Assembly: GCA_012656075.1 (NCBI GenBank)
Contig: JAAKBF010000390.1
Coordinates: 62,001 to 126,000, forward strand
Direction: 5' to 3'
Length of the DNA: 64,000 nucleotides
Source: Phytophthora hibernalis
Taxonomy: Eukaryota > Oomycota > Peronosporomycetes > Peronosporales > Peronosporaceae
A model generated the notes under the pieces. It had not been told where the DNA came from and did no database searches. It saw nothing but the letters and a program-made list of their open reading frames with translations. The position numbers were made by a program, and so were the translations under genes. Positions 24,270-36,000 of the stretch are shown in pieces; positions within the stretch are counted from its first letter, which is position 1; each line of letters begins with the position of its first letter.

Positions 24270-25775
24270 ATGGCATCTGGCTCAAAACCTGCATCCGGTG
24301 ACAAGAAGAAAATCAAGAAGAGCAGTCGATCTAGTGCTGAGGTGTCTTCGCGCAGCAAAGACCGAAAGAGCAAGGACAAAAGTCCTCTTCCAAGAAGGAA
24401 AAGTCTGCTACAACCACGGAGCTAGCAGCAGCACCACCGTTAGCTGTTTCTACTCCACCACTGGTTCACGACCCGGACGCTATTCAATTGTTTCGTCGCT
24501 ATGATCGAAATCGCTCTGGTGTCCTCACACGACTCGATTTCCTGCAGCTTTTGAGAGACTATGCAGACCCAGCAGGTGGATGGGGTACATCCGTGTCGAG
24601 GCCACCACTGTCACTAACAGATACAAACGGAATTCCGTTAGGCTACCAGCGTGCTGACAGGAATTCCGAATTTGAGGCTGGTCAGCTTTTTGAGCGATAC
24701 GATAAGGACCACACGGGCGCTCTCAATCTCGACAGGTTCCATGTCTTCTTTGCCGACTTCAAGCCACAATTGAGGGCATTCGTCGAGGAGAGTAACTACA
24801 GATCACTTGCTCCGCCAGCGGTAACTGTAGCTCCAGTACCTGTGGAAGAAGAACTTGTAGTACCTACTACTACTTCTGTTCGAGATGCAGCATCCGGTGC
24901 GGATGATACTGTGCCAAGCCCTAAAACCATGCGAGCACAATACCGAGCAGCGCTTTGGAAACTACGGAGGATCTACAAGGATGAACTAATCGACCAGCGC
25001 GAAAGTATCGTTGAGCAGATGAAAGCTATCCGAGAAAATATGGCGAGTCGGCAGCGCGAGAGCAGCAGAAGTAGTACTGTGGTTCGTTGGGGAGACTCCA
25101 GACGAAGCAAGCAAAGACCCTACCCGGAATTTGACAACGACGATTTTCATGATGAAAGTGGAGGTGGTGACGTTACCGAGGCGAAACGATACGAAGCTAT
25201 GGAAGATGACCTCGACAGACTGGACGAGTTAATGCGATACGTACGACGATTCCTGAACAAAGGTGAGTTTTGATTCAGCTCCAGGTCGAAGCAAGAATCT
25301 AACCGTGTTGAATACAGGAGACGACGTGTCACGCCGCGAAATGCAAGACTTTCTCGAACAAGCTGAAAGTATCGAAGAGGAGGCCCAATGTCTAGCTATG
25401 AAAGACTACGGCAAAATTGTACAGCGTGCTACGCCTACGTCTACGAAGGAAAAAGAGCACGATCTGGCCTCCGCTCCAACATCATCTTCAGCTCCTGTCC
25501 TGCCCGCAACGCCTCTTTCAGACCACCAGAAGCAACCAGAATTACAAAGTCTCTTACGCGTGAAAGATCAAATGATTTACCAGTTACTGCAGGAGCGTAC
25601 AGCGATGCGTAAGGAACGCGCTGCTGTTGAGGCCAGTCTAAAGAAACTCAGCGACGTAAGTACACGCGAGATGAAGAAATGGGCGCGATTGACAGACGAC
25701 ATGCAAGCAGAAATTGAGCAACTACGCTCGCAATTACGTTCACAGTCACAACAGCGAGCCGCGCCGACAAATTAA
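24270..25775 (+). CDS. EF-hand and coiled-coil protein
   Basis: About 480 residues. It starts MASGSKPASGDKKKIKKS, a Lys/Ser-rich basic head. Two EF-hand-like helices-loops follow: FRRYDRNRSGVLTRLDF and FERYDKDHTGALNLDRF. The first loop ends in Asp and the second in Arg at position 12, where Glu is usual, so calcium binding may be weak. A coiled coil (about 25550-25760) closes the protein. A 55-base intron at 25263-25317 (GTGAGT...ACAG) joins NKG to DDVSRRE. One A is missing from the run at 24378-24381; adding it links the basic head to the EF-hands. A calcium-responsive cytoskeletal or flagellar role is possible, but the family is not recognised. Confidence 0.7.
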
Positions 25776-26304
25776 GGCTCCGAAACTTACATCTTCGAAG
25801 TATTTGCCAGACTCCATAGTCTCAGAAATCGTCCTCGACAGTACGTGTGAACCAGTCTTCGTATTTCGCAGCGGAAGGCACAGGCCACATGACGTTGGTC
25901 GACAATTCCCGAAGAATGCCACTGCCGCTCGGCACTTTCGATAAGGTCCTCTGTGTACAGTAGTTCGCCTCGAAGATTGGTGTTCGTACCACTGTTTCTC
26001 CTTTCAAGCTCCGCATCTTCGAGGAGTACCCACGAACAGCACATGCTAGCCGACTTCGTCATTTCCAATTCCACCATAGACCTCCTTCGCGCGAGTCGCC
26101 CATAGCAACTCCACGAGCGCCGACTGCCCACTTCAAAATCCTGCGTAGTGGTGTTCCGTTATCGAAGAGCCAATCTCTACCTGGTTTACCGACAAACTTG
26201 GTTCACCATACCGCACCAACAAAACTCAACACCAAAGCCCGTCGTAACAGGAATCCACACTGCATTAACATACACGCGTTCTTCTACACGTCCAGCTGTC
26301 TGTA
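25776..26304. other. Convergent 3' spacer
   Basis: The gap between the 3' ends of the EF-hand gene (+) and the RalGAP-like gene (-) holds no recognised coding sequence. Confidence 0.5.
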
Positions 26305-29300
26305 TCTAATCAGCGTCGACCGACGATGTCGGTACTGAAGCAGGGGTCGATGCGGAGTTGCCGAATAGCATCGTAAGGAGTTGGCTTTCCTTGTATTCGC
26401 CAGCATAGCGCTCGACGATCTCGTCCACCAGCTTCTTCCGTGTTGGGTAGGGCCGCACATACAACATAGTCTAAAGTTTAAAGTACGTGTACAGTGTTAG
26501 TCAAGCTCGAGGCGGCCGAAAATGACGAGGGAATATAATGCATGCATACCTGAGAGCGACAAACTCGATTGGCGTTCATTGCTGTCTGGCGCACAAGTCT
26601 AGCAAGATCAGCCTGGTGCACAACCATACCAGACTGCAACGGCCCGAAAGGAGGCACTTTATCCTTCGTGTGGATCTTGATCAAGAATAGGCCACGCTGG
26701 GCCTTTCGCAGCGGATAGATCACGATCTGCACGTCGTTGAAGTGACTTGTGATGGTGGACGGGTCATACACGTGGGTAGCGTTATCGCTCCAGACAATAT
26801 GCACGTAGTCGTTGCCCACGTGCCGCTTCTTATCGATCTGTTGCGGATCCGATGGCTTCGTAGGCATCATAGTAACCACATGATACATTACCTCGCTGTG
26901 AGAGCTTGCGTAGTACAGTGTTGTTTTGCCGTTTGAAAGGCTCCTCGGATTGGTATCCAAACCACCCACAAAGCCACGGTGACTCTGCATTTCCACTTTC
27001 CACCCCAGCTGCGACAAAAACAACTCATAGGCGCGGCTTCCCTTCTCGTTATGAAGGATTTCTTGTTGTGTGTGCTGCTTCTTTCCCACGTAAATCACGC
27101 CAAGCTTCATGGTTTCCCGCGTCGGACTCTTGTCCAGGTGCTTCAGAGATCGCTCGAGCTTAGGTCCATGCTCGAGCAACTTGAGTGTCGATTTCTTATT
27201 CGAATCGCCGTCAGGAGATGGCAACAATCCAGCTTGAGACAAGAACAACCGACAAATGTCGAGTGCGCTCACACGACTGTCCTTCAGATTGCCATTTGCC
27301 GATTCAATTAAACGCTCAGCAGCCGCTACGCCAGGTTTCGTCATCCGTACTAACTGCTCATCCAAACTACGCTTTTGCAAGGCCAAGTGTGATACTCGGG
27401 CATTCACTTCCATAATCGAAAACGAATCGAAAAGTGCAAGCTGGGGCGGGATCGATGGCGTGCTTGAGTTGTTCTTGCCGTTGCTCGCAGATGTTGATGA
27501 TGCTGCGGGCGGTTGATCTAGAGCTGCCACGTACTTATCCAACAGACCCGACTTTTCAAACCCTTCGTACTCCACAAATGACATCGCGTGCTGAAACAGC
27601 GAGCCAGGGAGACAAAACGAGGGCTCAGAAGAGTCTTCCGCTATTCCCGCAGCTGCTGCTCTCAGCGCCGCTTGCGCTTTGTGGATTTGTGTTTGAATGT
27701 CGGATGCGACCGCAGTAGGGAACACGATTTTTGCCTCCTTCCACCGTTAAAAACTCCCAGTAGATCACACTGGCCTGGCCGAGACGGTCCGTTGGGACTG
27801 ATGATCGCTCGTACTTCTTCACTGCATCACAAAACTCCACCAGCTCCCTTCCTTCAGCGTTGTCGTCTTTTGCCAGGAAGTTCTTCAACTGCGAGTAGCA
27901 TTCTTCATCGTGAATGAGACGTTGCAGGAACGAAAATCCAGGAGCTTCAGCAGAGTCCAAGAGAAGAGGGTTTGCCGACGGTGTCAAATCCATCAAGTTG
28001 TACCGCATCATCGAATAGCGACCACCTAAGAGGGTCTTATCGGTCGTGTCGCCACCGCAGTCACGGAACACCATCGGAATGCTGTCGAGCACCAGATCTA
28101 GTAGGCATCGTTCGTCGTCCAAACTGCCTACATTGGGCTCATTGATCGACATGTCAAACAGACCGCAGATTGTCGTCGTCGTCCGCCGCTTAAACTTTGA
28201 CTCGGTCTGAGGTGGGCAGTGACACACAACTTTTGTGGTTCTGGTACCGGTTGAGACAGGGAGCCAGTATTATTCCGTTCTTCGTGCTGCTTGGCAATGC
28301 GCTCAAGACGCTCCTGACGGTCGTCTTTATTCCCACTGCCTGGCATTTTCTCGATCTCAGATGATCGCGACTTGTCTTTCTTCTTGAGTCTCCATTTTCT
28401 TTGCTGCTTGAACCCGAAGCAGCACTCCCATCTTCGTGAAACACGTAGCTACTCTTGATCGGGCACACATTGTTGGAAATAATATTTTGCTCTTGTTCCC
28501 AGGAGACCTGGCGTGCCTCGAGCTTTATTCCAGTGGTAGAATTGCTGCGGCCACTCTTTGCGTCAGATGGAGCAGTCTTAGTCCGAGGTTTCTCCCCGCC
28601 GCAAGTTTTGCATATGCCACCCACATCATCTGTGTGTTTGAAATTCACTTGCACAGCACAATTGGGCCGGTGCAGCGCCAACGAAGCTGAGCTCTGTATA
28701 TCTGTCTCCAACGTTAGTTCCCTTTCCGCAGGGGAACCCCACTGTTCTTGTTGACCAACTTGGGGCCTGGACCAACCCAACTTGTCACCGAATGGGCGCC
28801 GCGGGTCATGATAGCTGGCGTGATCTCCCAAGTGAAGAGGCCAGTCATGTCTCTAACAATGAATCGTGCGCATGGGGAATCGAGGCTACCGACAACGCTG
28901 AACACGATTGAGTCCATAAATACAAAACTCAATGCTGCAGGCGGCGATTCGTTGTCACCACTGTCACGCACAGCATCCAGCTCGTTGAGCTCTGAACAAT
29001 CCGATATCATCTGATCCACGCCTGCAGGAGACGGAAATCCGTTTATGTGATGCAGCAAGTGCATCAACAAACCTTCGGCAGCCACCGCAGTTTCTTCAAA
29101 GCATTTTAACCATGCGTTTCCCGGTTCATTATCCAGCGATGCGCGCATCTGTAAACCCAAAAACAAAAGTGGCATCGACATACGTCTCTCAAGTGTACGA
29201 GCACGTTCCACCTCGCGCTGCCACTCACCGTCTGGCAACGTGCCCACCAAAGCTGCTTCAATAGCACTGAAAATCAATTTCTTCACATCAACATCTTGAA

Positions 29301-32300
29301 GCACCTCCGTTCGATGCATGATCCAGAACCGCAGACACTCGAATATTGCACTGGTTTTCTGGACAATCAAACGAAGGGCAGGGATGTCCTGCTCTTTCCT
29401 AGCTGCAAGTGACGTTGCGGGAACGGTATCAGGACTGTTGGTAGTAGGTGATGGGGCAGATGCAGGTGCGTTCGGAGCCCCGGGCTTCAGTTTGCTTTTC
29501 AGCTTACTGAACGGATCCGTTGCTTCTGCAGGATTGCTGGCAACTGAGTTTTCCAGTCGACTCGCTCTGGGATTGTCACTTCCACGACGGGCTGCCGCGG
29601 TAGGCCCAGAGATACGAGAGCCACTTGTCAGACTAGATCCTGTAAACGAGGCCGACTTCGAGCCAGATCCACGATCGTCATCCGCAGACTCAGCTGCTCC
29701 CATGCGCTCCATCGCCGCCTGCACTTCAATAGAGGCTTCTTCAACCTGCTGCTGTGCAAATACTGCTAGTGTCATTACTATCCGCGCCACAAGAGATGGC
29801 TCGAACGCGTTAATTTCTTCGTGGTAGTCAGACATGTCCTGCAAAATTGTGAGTGCAGCCATCGAAATGGAGAAATCAACATTTTGGCACACGTCCACGA
29901 GATGCACAATCCACTCAGCCAGGTGAATGGGGTCCACAACATGTTCTCCATCCTTGTTCGGCCTCAAGTTCATCACAACAAGACAGTACAGCCCCCACAG
30001 AGCGCGCTTTTTGATGTCTACAACATCTGTAAATGGAAGCTGGGCGATACGCACGAGAATGCGTCCAATAATCACGTGGAATTCGTCCAGTGTCTCCGGG
30101 ATTTCACCAATAATATCCTGCATGAGCGCGAGCTCGTCGATGCCGCAAACACCTTGAATTTTTGCTTCCATCGGACGAAGTCCTGGTCCGGGAATCGCTT
30201 GGGCAGTTCTAATACCGCAAAAACCACGTCTAGGGCCGCATTAAGCTCATTATTCCACTCGGAAGACTTCACCTTCGATTTTTCGGCCCGACTCCAGATG
30301 TTGCCAATAATGATTTCGTCTACTGCGTACAAATAAGCGGGCACGAGAATGTTCAGACCTTCGAGATTCAGCGAGAACAAAACCGACGATTTCTGAAGCA
30401 CGGTTGAAACCACAACACCAGACGGTGATGTAATGCCCTTAAAAAGAACACGGGCGAGGACGGTAAGATGACTACGCGTAATTGAGTTAACGCAGCGCAC
30501 CGAGCAGAGTTTGCACAGAGCTACAATCGCGATACAACGCGAATTCTGGAAATCCGTCGCCTCCAGTTCACATGCTGGTAAGAACCACTCACCAAACAAA
30601 GCGAGCACAGTGGATGGACTGATTTGCTGAAGCTCTGACGGCTGGCTGCGTTGTGCTCCAATAGCGTATTCGATCCATATCTCCACAAGTTGAAGCATCC
30701 CTTCCGTTAAACTCATATGCATCGATGGCGTCAATGCAGATACTGTCGGAGGGGGAAGAGATGCAACACACGATCAAGCAGCAACGTTGCATCGGACACG
30801 TCTACTACCGTCATCATAAGAAAGTTTGCTGATGACTGAAGATACCCCTGCTTCAGCTCCCGTAGAGTCTTACCACCCGGCCCCTTCTCATCTTTACTGC
30901 CCGGGCCATTCTGAGGTAGCAGCATCGCTCCCTCCGGCGTTACCTTCAAATATGAGTATCCCTTGTCCATGACGTACATCAGTAAACAACTCGAGAAGCG
31001 AAGCTCGCGCTTCCAACAGTTAATCATTTCAACACCAACGGTCTTCGAATCCGCTGGATTGACCAGCCATCGCCGGATAGCGATGGTTAACTCCATCCAG
31101 ATCTGCGCATTTGTAGCTCTTGCCACAACAGCTGAGTGCATCCATACGTGTAGGACGACCGATAGCATTGCAGTAAGAACGGGTCTGTTGCCTGGTTCGC
31201 GTAGCATGACACAGTTATCGATTGTGGATAGCACAAATTTTCGTAGGTAAGTGGAAGTGTAGTCGTCTAGTCGCCGCTGGGAGACGAGCTCCAGCAACTC
31301 AATGCAGTGCAACAAAATTTTTGAATCATCCAGCTGCACTGATGGATGAAAGAGTTGCGACACGTGTGAAATCATTGCCCGAGAACTCTCGTTCATCTGT
31401 GCCTTCATACCCGATGGAACAAACTGCGCTCCGGTGCAAATTCCAGAGTAGAACTTAATGGCATCCACCACTAACTCCGTGTCACGGTACGCAAATCGCT
31501 GCCGAATCGTTTCCATGACGACCTCCGAAAATTCACGTCGCGACCAAAGCACCTCCATGAAGTCTTCCTTCGACCGCAGTTTGTAAACCCAGCGTGCAAC
31601 AACCCTCTGAAAACTGCCGGGGCAGTGATGGAAAAAGCCAAGCGTGTCTCCTTCCTCCTTCAGCTTCACTTTCAGACATATCTTCGGATACAACAACGGC
31701 ATATAGAACTTCATTATGAGCTCCGCCCAGAAAATAAACCTGTCGCTGCTTGCCGACGGCTTCCCGGTGGCCGACAGCTTGCCATGCGTGTCCTCCCGTT
31801 CCAGACTCAAATCCATCAAGAACTTGAGCATGTCCACCGGTTCCTCCGCTTGCGTCGGCATGGGTCTCATCCAGCCTTCAACATGCACTCCTTCGTTCAG
31901 AAACTTATCAGGCAGCATAATGCTGCCGCCTCCATAGGGGGAAAAGTCCACACTCTCTCTCAGCAGCTCCAAATGCATGTTCTTCCTGTTGGGCATGGCG
32001 TGTGACAGCATGGTCGTGCCTCTGTCCTCGTCGTCCTCGTCAATATCAATCTCGACGCCGTCGCTCATGAGCCTAATACTTCCCGCTCTCGACGCCTGGA
32101 AGCTCGACGTGCTCGTGGATGGCATGGCCGCCAGCTGCTGCAGGTTCCTCGTGGCGTCCGTGTACAGCGCCAGACAGCGGAAAGCGTACTTCTTGATCAT
32201 GGCGTGGTTGTCGCGCTTCAGCAGCTTGGCAAAGAGCATCGAAACGCCGTTGTTGTTCCAGCCCTCCCTTAACCTAGCCGCGTTGTTGCGTAGCAGCACC

Positions 32301-32757
32301 TCGAGGCCTTCGAATACCTCGCTCCAGTCCTCAGCTTCCAGCGGTTTGCGGCGCTGCTTGCGGAACGCCGTCTCGTGGGGCGCGTACAGCGTCTCGAGCT
32401 CCGTGACGCAGTCGTTGACGACGCCGAAGACCAGCGCGCTGTTGCTGGCGTCGGCCCAGAAGTCCGCGACGGCTGCGGCGTGCTCCGGCCCGACGTTGCT
32501 GGCGCTCACGTCCTTGGACGCCCCCAGCAGCGACTGCACAGCCACGGCAATGTTGCCCCCGCCGAGGCCTCCGAGCCCTTGAGGAAGTCCAGCAGCGTGC
32601 GCAGGCGCTTGCGCGGCGGCCGGTCGGGCGCGAAGAACTTGGCTAGACGCTTCATCTCGGCGGACGGCGCCTCCTTGCGCGGCGCCTTGGCGTCCGCCAC
32701 GCGCTTGACGTGTCCATGGAGAAGCTCTTCCGCACTAGACTTGAACTGGGTGTGCAA
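26305..32757 (-). CDS. RalGAP-alpha-like GTPase-activating protein with RGS domain
   Basis: About 2,100 residues. The N-terminal 1,300 are a helical scaffold like RalGAP alpha (LRTLLDFLKGS at the start). Near the C-terminus sits an RGS domain (27524-27936; EGRELVEFCDAVKKYE, LLDKYVA), then a RapGAP domain (26550-27110; GWKVEMQSHRGFVGGLD and HVGNDYVHIVW, which carries the catalytic Asn thumb). The last intron is 26471-26549; the final exon (PYPTRKKLVDEIVERYA) ends at TAG 26305-26307. RapGAP domains switch off Ral/Rap/Rheb-type GTPases; RGS domains switch off G-alpha. About eight one-base homopolymer length changes (for example 32556, 30751, 30159, 28720, 28231, 27728) interrupt the frame without other damage. 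The first exon is not resolved: the 32757 boundary has no ATG and may be a splice acceptor. Confidence 0.82.
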
Positions 32758-32768
32758 GGGGGAAATAA

Positions 32769-32901
32769 ATGCGGAATGGGAGTGATGGTCACTGAGGTGT
32801 CGTGTTCACGTGGCGCACACAGCGTTTCGTGGCAGGAGTCACGTGGAAAGTAACACAACATGTCACAGACTACATAATGCGGAATGGGAGTGATGGTCAC
32901 T
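32769..32901. repeat. 25-bp direct repeat pair in a divergent upstream region
   Basis: ATGCGGAATGGGAGTGATGG plus the next five bases occurs at 32769-32793 and identically at 32877-32901, 83 bases apart, just upstream of the RalGAP-like gene and about 190-320 bases before the channel ATG. It may be a local duplication inside an intron or a shared promoter. Confidence 0.7.
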
Positions 32902-33086
32902 TTGTTTAATTGGTGTGGAGTACATAACATACCGTGGCAGAACATGACAGACCACTTGGGCCAGCGCTGGTCACCCGAAGCGACGATGAAAATAGCCTCA
33001 AGACGCAAGTGAAACCCCGACTCGCCCGCGTACTTGCCGTCTCGCGTCACTGGGGATTTGCTGCTGCTCTTTCATGGCCGTCTGCC

Positions 33087-36000
33087 ATGCCTCACCGCAA
33101 AGTGTACGCAGCCAACGATGAGTCGCACACGGAGCTGGTCATCGCGACGGAGGAGCCTGCAGTCCTGCCACACAACGACTTCCAGCTGCCGAAGCGAAGA
33201 GCACACAGGTTTTCCATCTCCAGAGCCTGCAGACGTCTGCATCGCCGCGTTCTCCGGCCTGTGGTTAAAGTGTACAAGAAGCTGCCGTGGACCACACGCC
33301 AGACGCTCAGCGTCACAGTCAGTCTCGCTGCAGTACTGTACATTTTCCTCTCGGTGCCCTTCCGCATCGCCTTTTACTATAATCCCTTCCAACAGACAGA
33401 GACGGAGCAGGTGCATCGCTGGACTCAGGAGCTCAGCATCTTCACGACGCTGGATATTGTCGCGGACGTGATTGGATTCGCCGAGTTTGTGGGCTTTTAT
33501 CGTGTCTGGAAGGACGCGTTCTCGCAGCTCTCGGCTTCAGTCAGTTTTGAACTGGGCAAGAAACTTACGCGGGACGCCAACCGCGTCAAGACGCCGACTT
33601 TTTGATCCGCGCGGCGTCAGCGAGTGGACTGCGCCATGGGAAAGCCAAGTGGACACTTGCTTCTATTGGACCAATGTCGTCGATTCTTGGAGGCACAGCA
33701 GACGACGCGGTTTCACGACGAAAATACGTGTTCGTACGCAATGTGCAGCTTGCACTGGAAATTGTCGCTTTGTTCCCGATGGAGGCAATACCTGCCGCGT
33801 TAGGGGCGTACAACGTGCTGCACCTGGCGCGAATCACAAAGTTATGTCGGATATATCGACTGCGGGGGTGTATCGAACGAATTACTAGCATATACTCGGA
33901 CCGAGCCTGGGTCCAGCATCTCTCGTCGACGGGAATAGATAATCTTGTACGGAATATCGGCCTCTGTGCGGGGCTCTGCCATTATGTGGCCTGTGGATAC
34001 ATGCTGATAGCACATGCACATTGCGGTGTATCACTCGAGGCGTGTCACGAGAATGTGGAAACGAGCTGGGCCATCCGAGACCGTCTCGTGGGTGCTTCTG
34101 TAGCGCGAAAGTATGCTCGTACGCTGTATTGGGCTTCCAGAACAATTGTTTTGCTGGGTTACGACGACGTGACTCCTGTATCAAATGCCGAGACGGTCTA
34201 CGCTGTTTTTGTTACACTCTTAGGCGCGCTCTTTGGATCGTCACTGCTGGCAACTTTTCTTTTCATTTTTCGCTTTCGAAATGCGCGTTACGCAGCCTTC
34301 GCAACGCACGTAGACAACGCTCGTGAGTACATGCGATCTCAAAACATTACACGGGCTGTTCGTCGCCAGGTGATCGCATACTTCAGCTACGCGTGGAGTA
34401 CACATCACGGTCTTGACAGCGAGGAGGCGCTGCATCTCATGCCTCGACACCTACAATCGAAGGTTATCGCCACCCTTAAAGCTAGCCGTGTCAAGCAAGT
34501 CTGCTTCCTTATGAAAGAAAGCGTCGAATTTATCAATTTACTGGCGCTTGCACTTGTGCGGCGGGTGTATTCGCCTGGGGACCAGATAATCGAGCCGAAG
34601 TTTAACGCACAGATGTTCTTCGTGGTCCGTGGCAAAGTGATGCTGTCAGCCTTTAATGGCTCTAATCCGAAGGAGTGCAATACGGGAGATTTTTCGCGGA
34701 TAGTTGTCTGCTTTATCCCGAAAAGTATGAGGAAAAAGCTGTGGCAAAAACATTTTGTGAGCTTTATGTTCTCGCCAAAGCAAAATTTGATGAAGCGGTT
34801 ACGCATTTGCACAGGGGCAATGAACCTGAAATCCGTGCCCGAATGATTGAGACGCTGAATAAGTATTCGACGCAGCTGCGCAAGACAAAAAGTTGCTTGG
34901 ATTACGCGGAGGACATGAAAACTTGGGTGGAAGCACACACAGCATCAGTGATGACGCCCATTCGGGTGAGATAAGACGGGGTGTGAATTGGCGCCTTCCA
35001 GGGTCTTTTTTCGTATGCACTGGGATACTGTTCGGCTGGTTGCTATTGTCTACGTCGCGTTTGAAGCTCCTTTCTTTTCTGTATTTATCGCCATGACGGA
35101 TGATCAAGATATGTTTGTAGAGCAGCCAGCATTCGGCATGCGCTATGCGTTGACGCTGCTGGCGGAGATATTTTTGCAGTCGATCTGGTTTTACGTTCGC
35201 GGTATTTCGCTTATGTAGATGAAAGTGTGATGCTGGAAGTGGAGAAGCCGGATCTCATATTTGTGCGTATCGGTCCAACGGGTTCTACCTTGACGTGCTC
35301 GCGTGGCTACCAGTTGGTGTTGTGCTTGATTCCTTACCAATCAATGCAGTTCAGGAACGGTTATCCCTCCTTCGAGTGCTTCGCCTACTTCGGGTTCGAG
35401 AGATGCCTCGGTTGCTTCAGACTGTTAGCGACTACTACAGTGTCAGTTCGAAAACGCATCTCGTTGTTTCTTTGGTGTTGGGTGTCACGTTAATGCTGCA
35501 TATAGTGGGATGTGTGTGGTTTGAAATGGCCTGGGTTGATCAGGGGACAACATATGAGAATGCTTCTCTCGACGTTGTGTCGGGGTTGTCGCGGGGTGAA
35601 TGTCTTTATCACGCTACGCATTTCCAGAATTGTTCATGGGTGAAGTTCGATTGTTATGCCCACATAGGTGAAGCTTTTCCGCTTGAGAATCCAGCTTCGC
35701 TGTATAAATACTCGTTTGCTTATCTGCGAGCTGTGTACTGGGCTATCGTTACTCTTACGGGTGTGGGCTACGGCGACATCGTTGCGTTTTCGACCGCGGA
35801 GAGTTATTTTGCGGCATTTTGGGTCTTTGTGGGCGGTATTATCAATTTTGGCGTCGTAGGAGCTATGTCAAGTACTATTTCTAATGTAATGGCGACGAGG
35901 CATCATCACATCGAAAAATCAATACGCTCAATAGTATTTTGGAGCGCATGGATATTTCCGAAGAGTTAAGCGCCGAGATCCGGCGGTTCTATCACCACCA

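Noticed and set aside
32375..32785. 136-codon plus-strand frame opposite the RalGAP-like gene
   Set aside because: It mirrors the GC-rich coding of the minus strand and has no domain.
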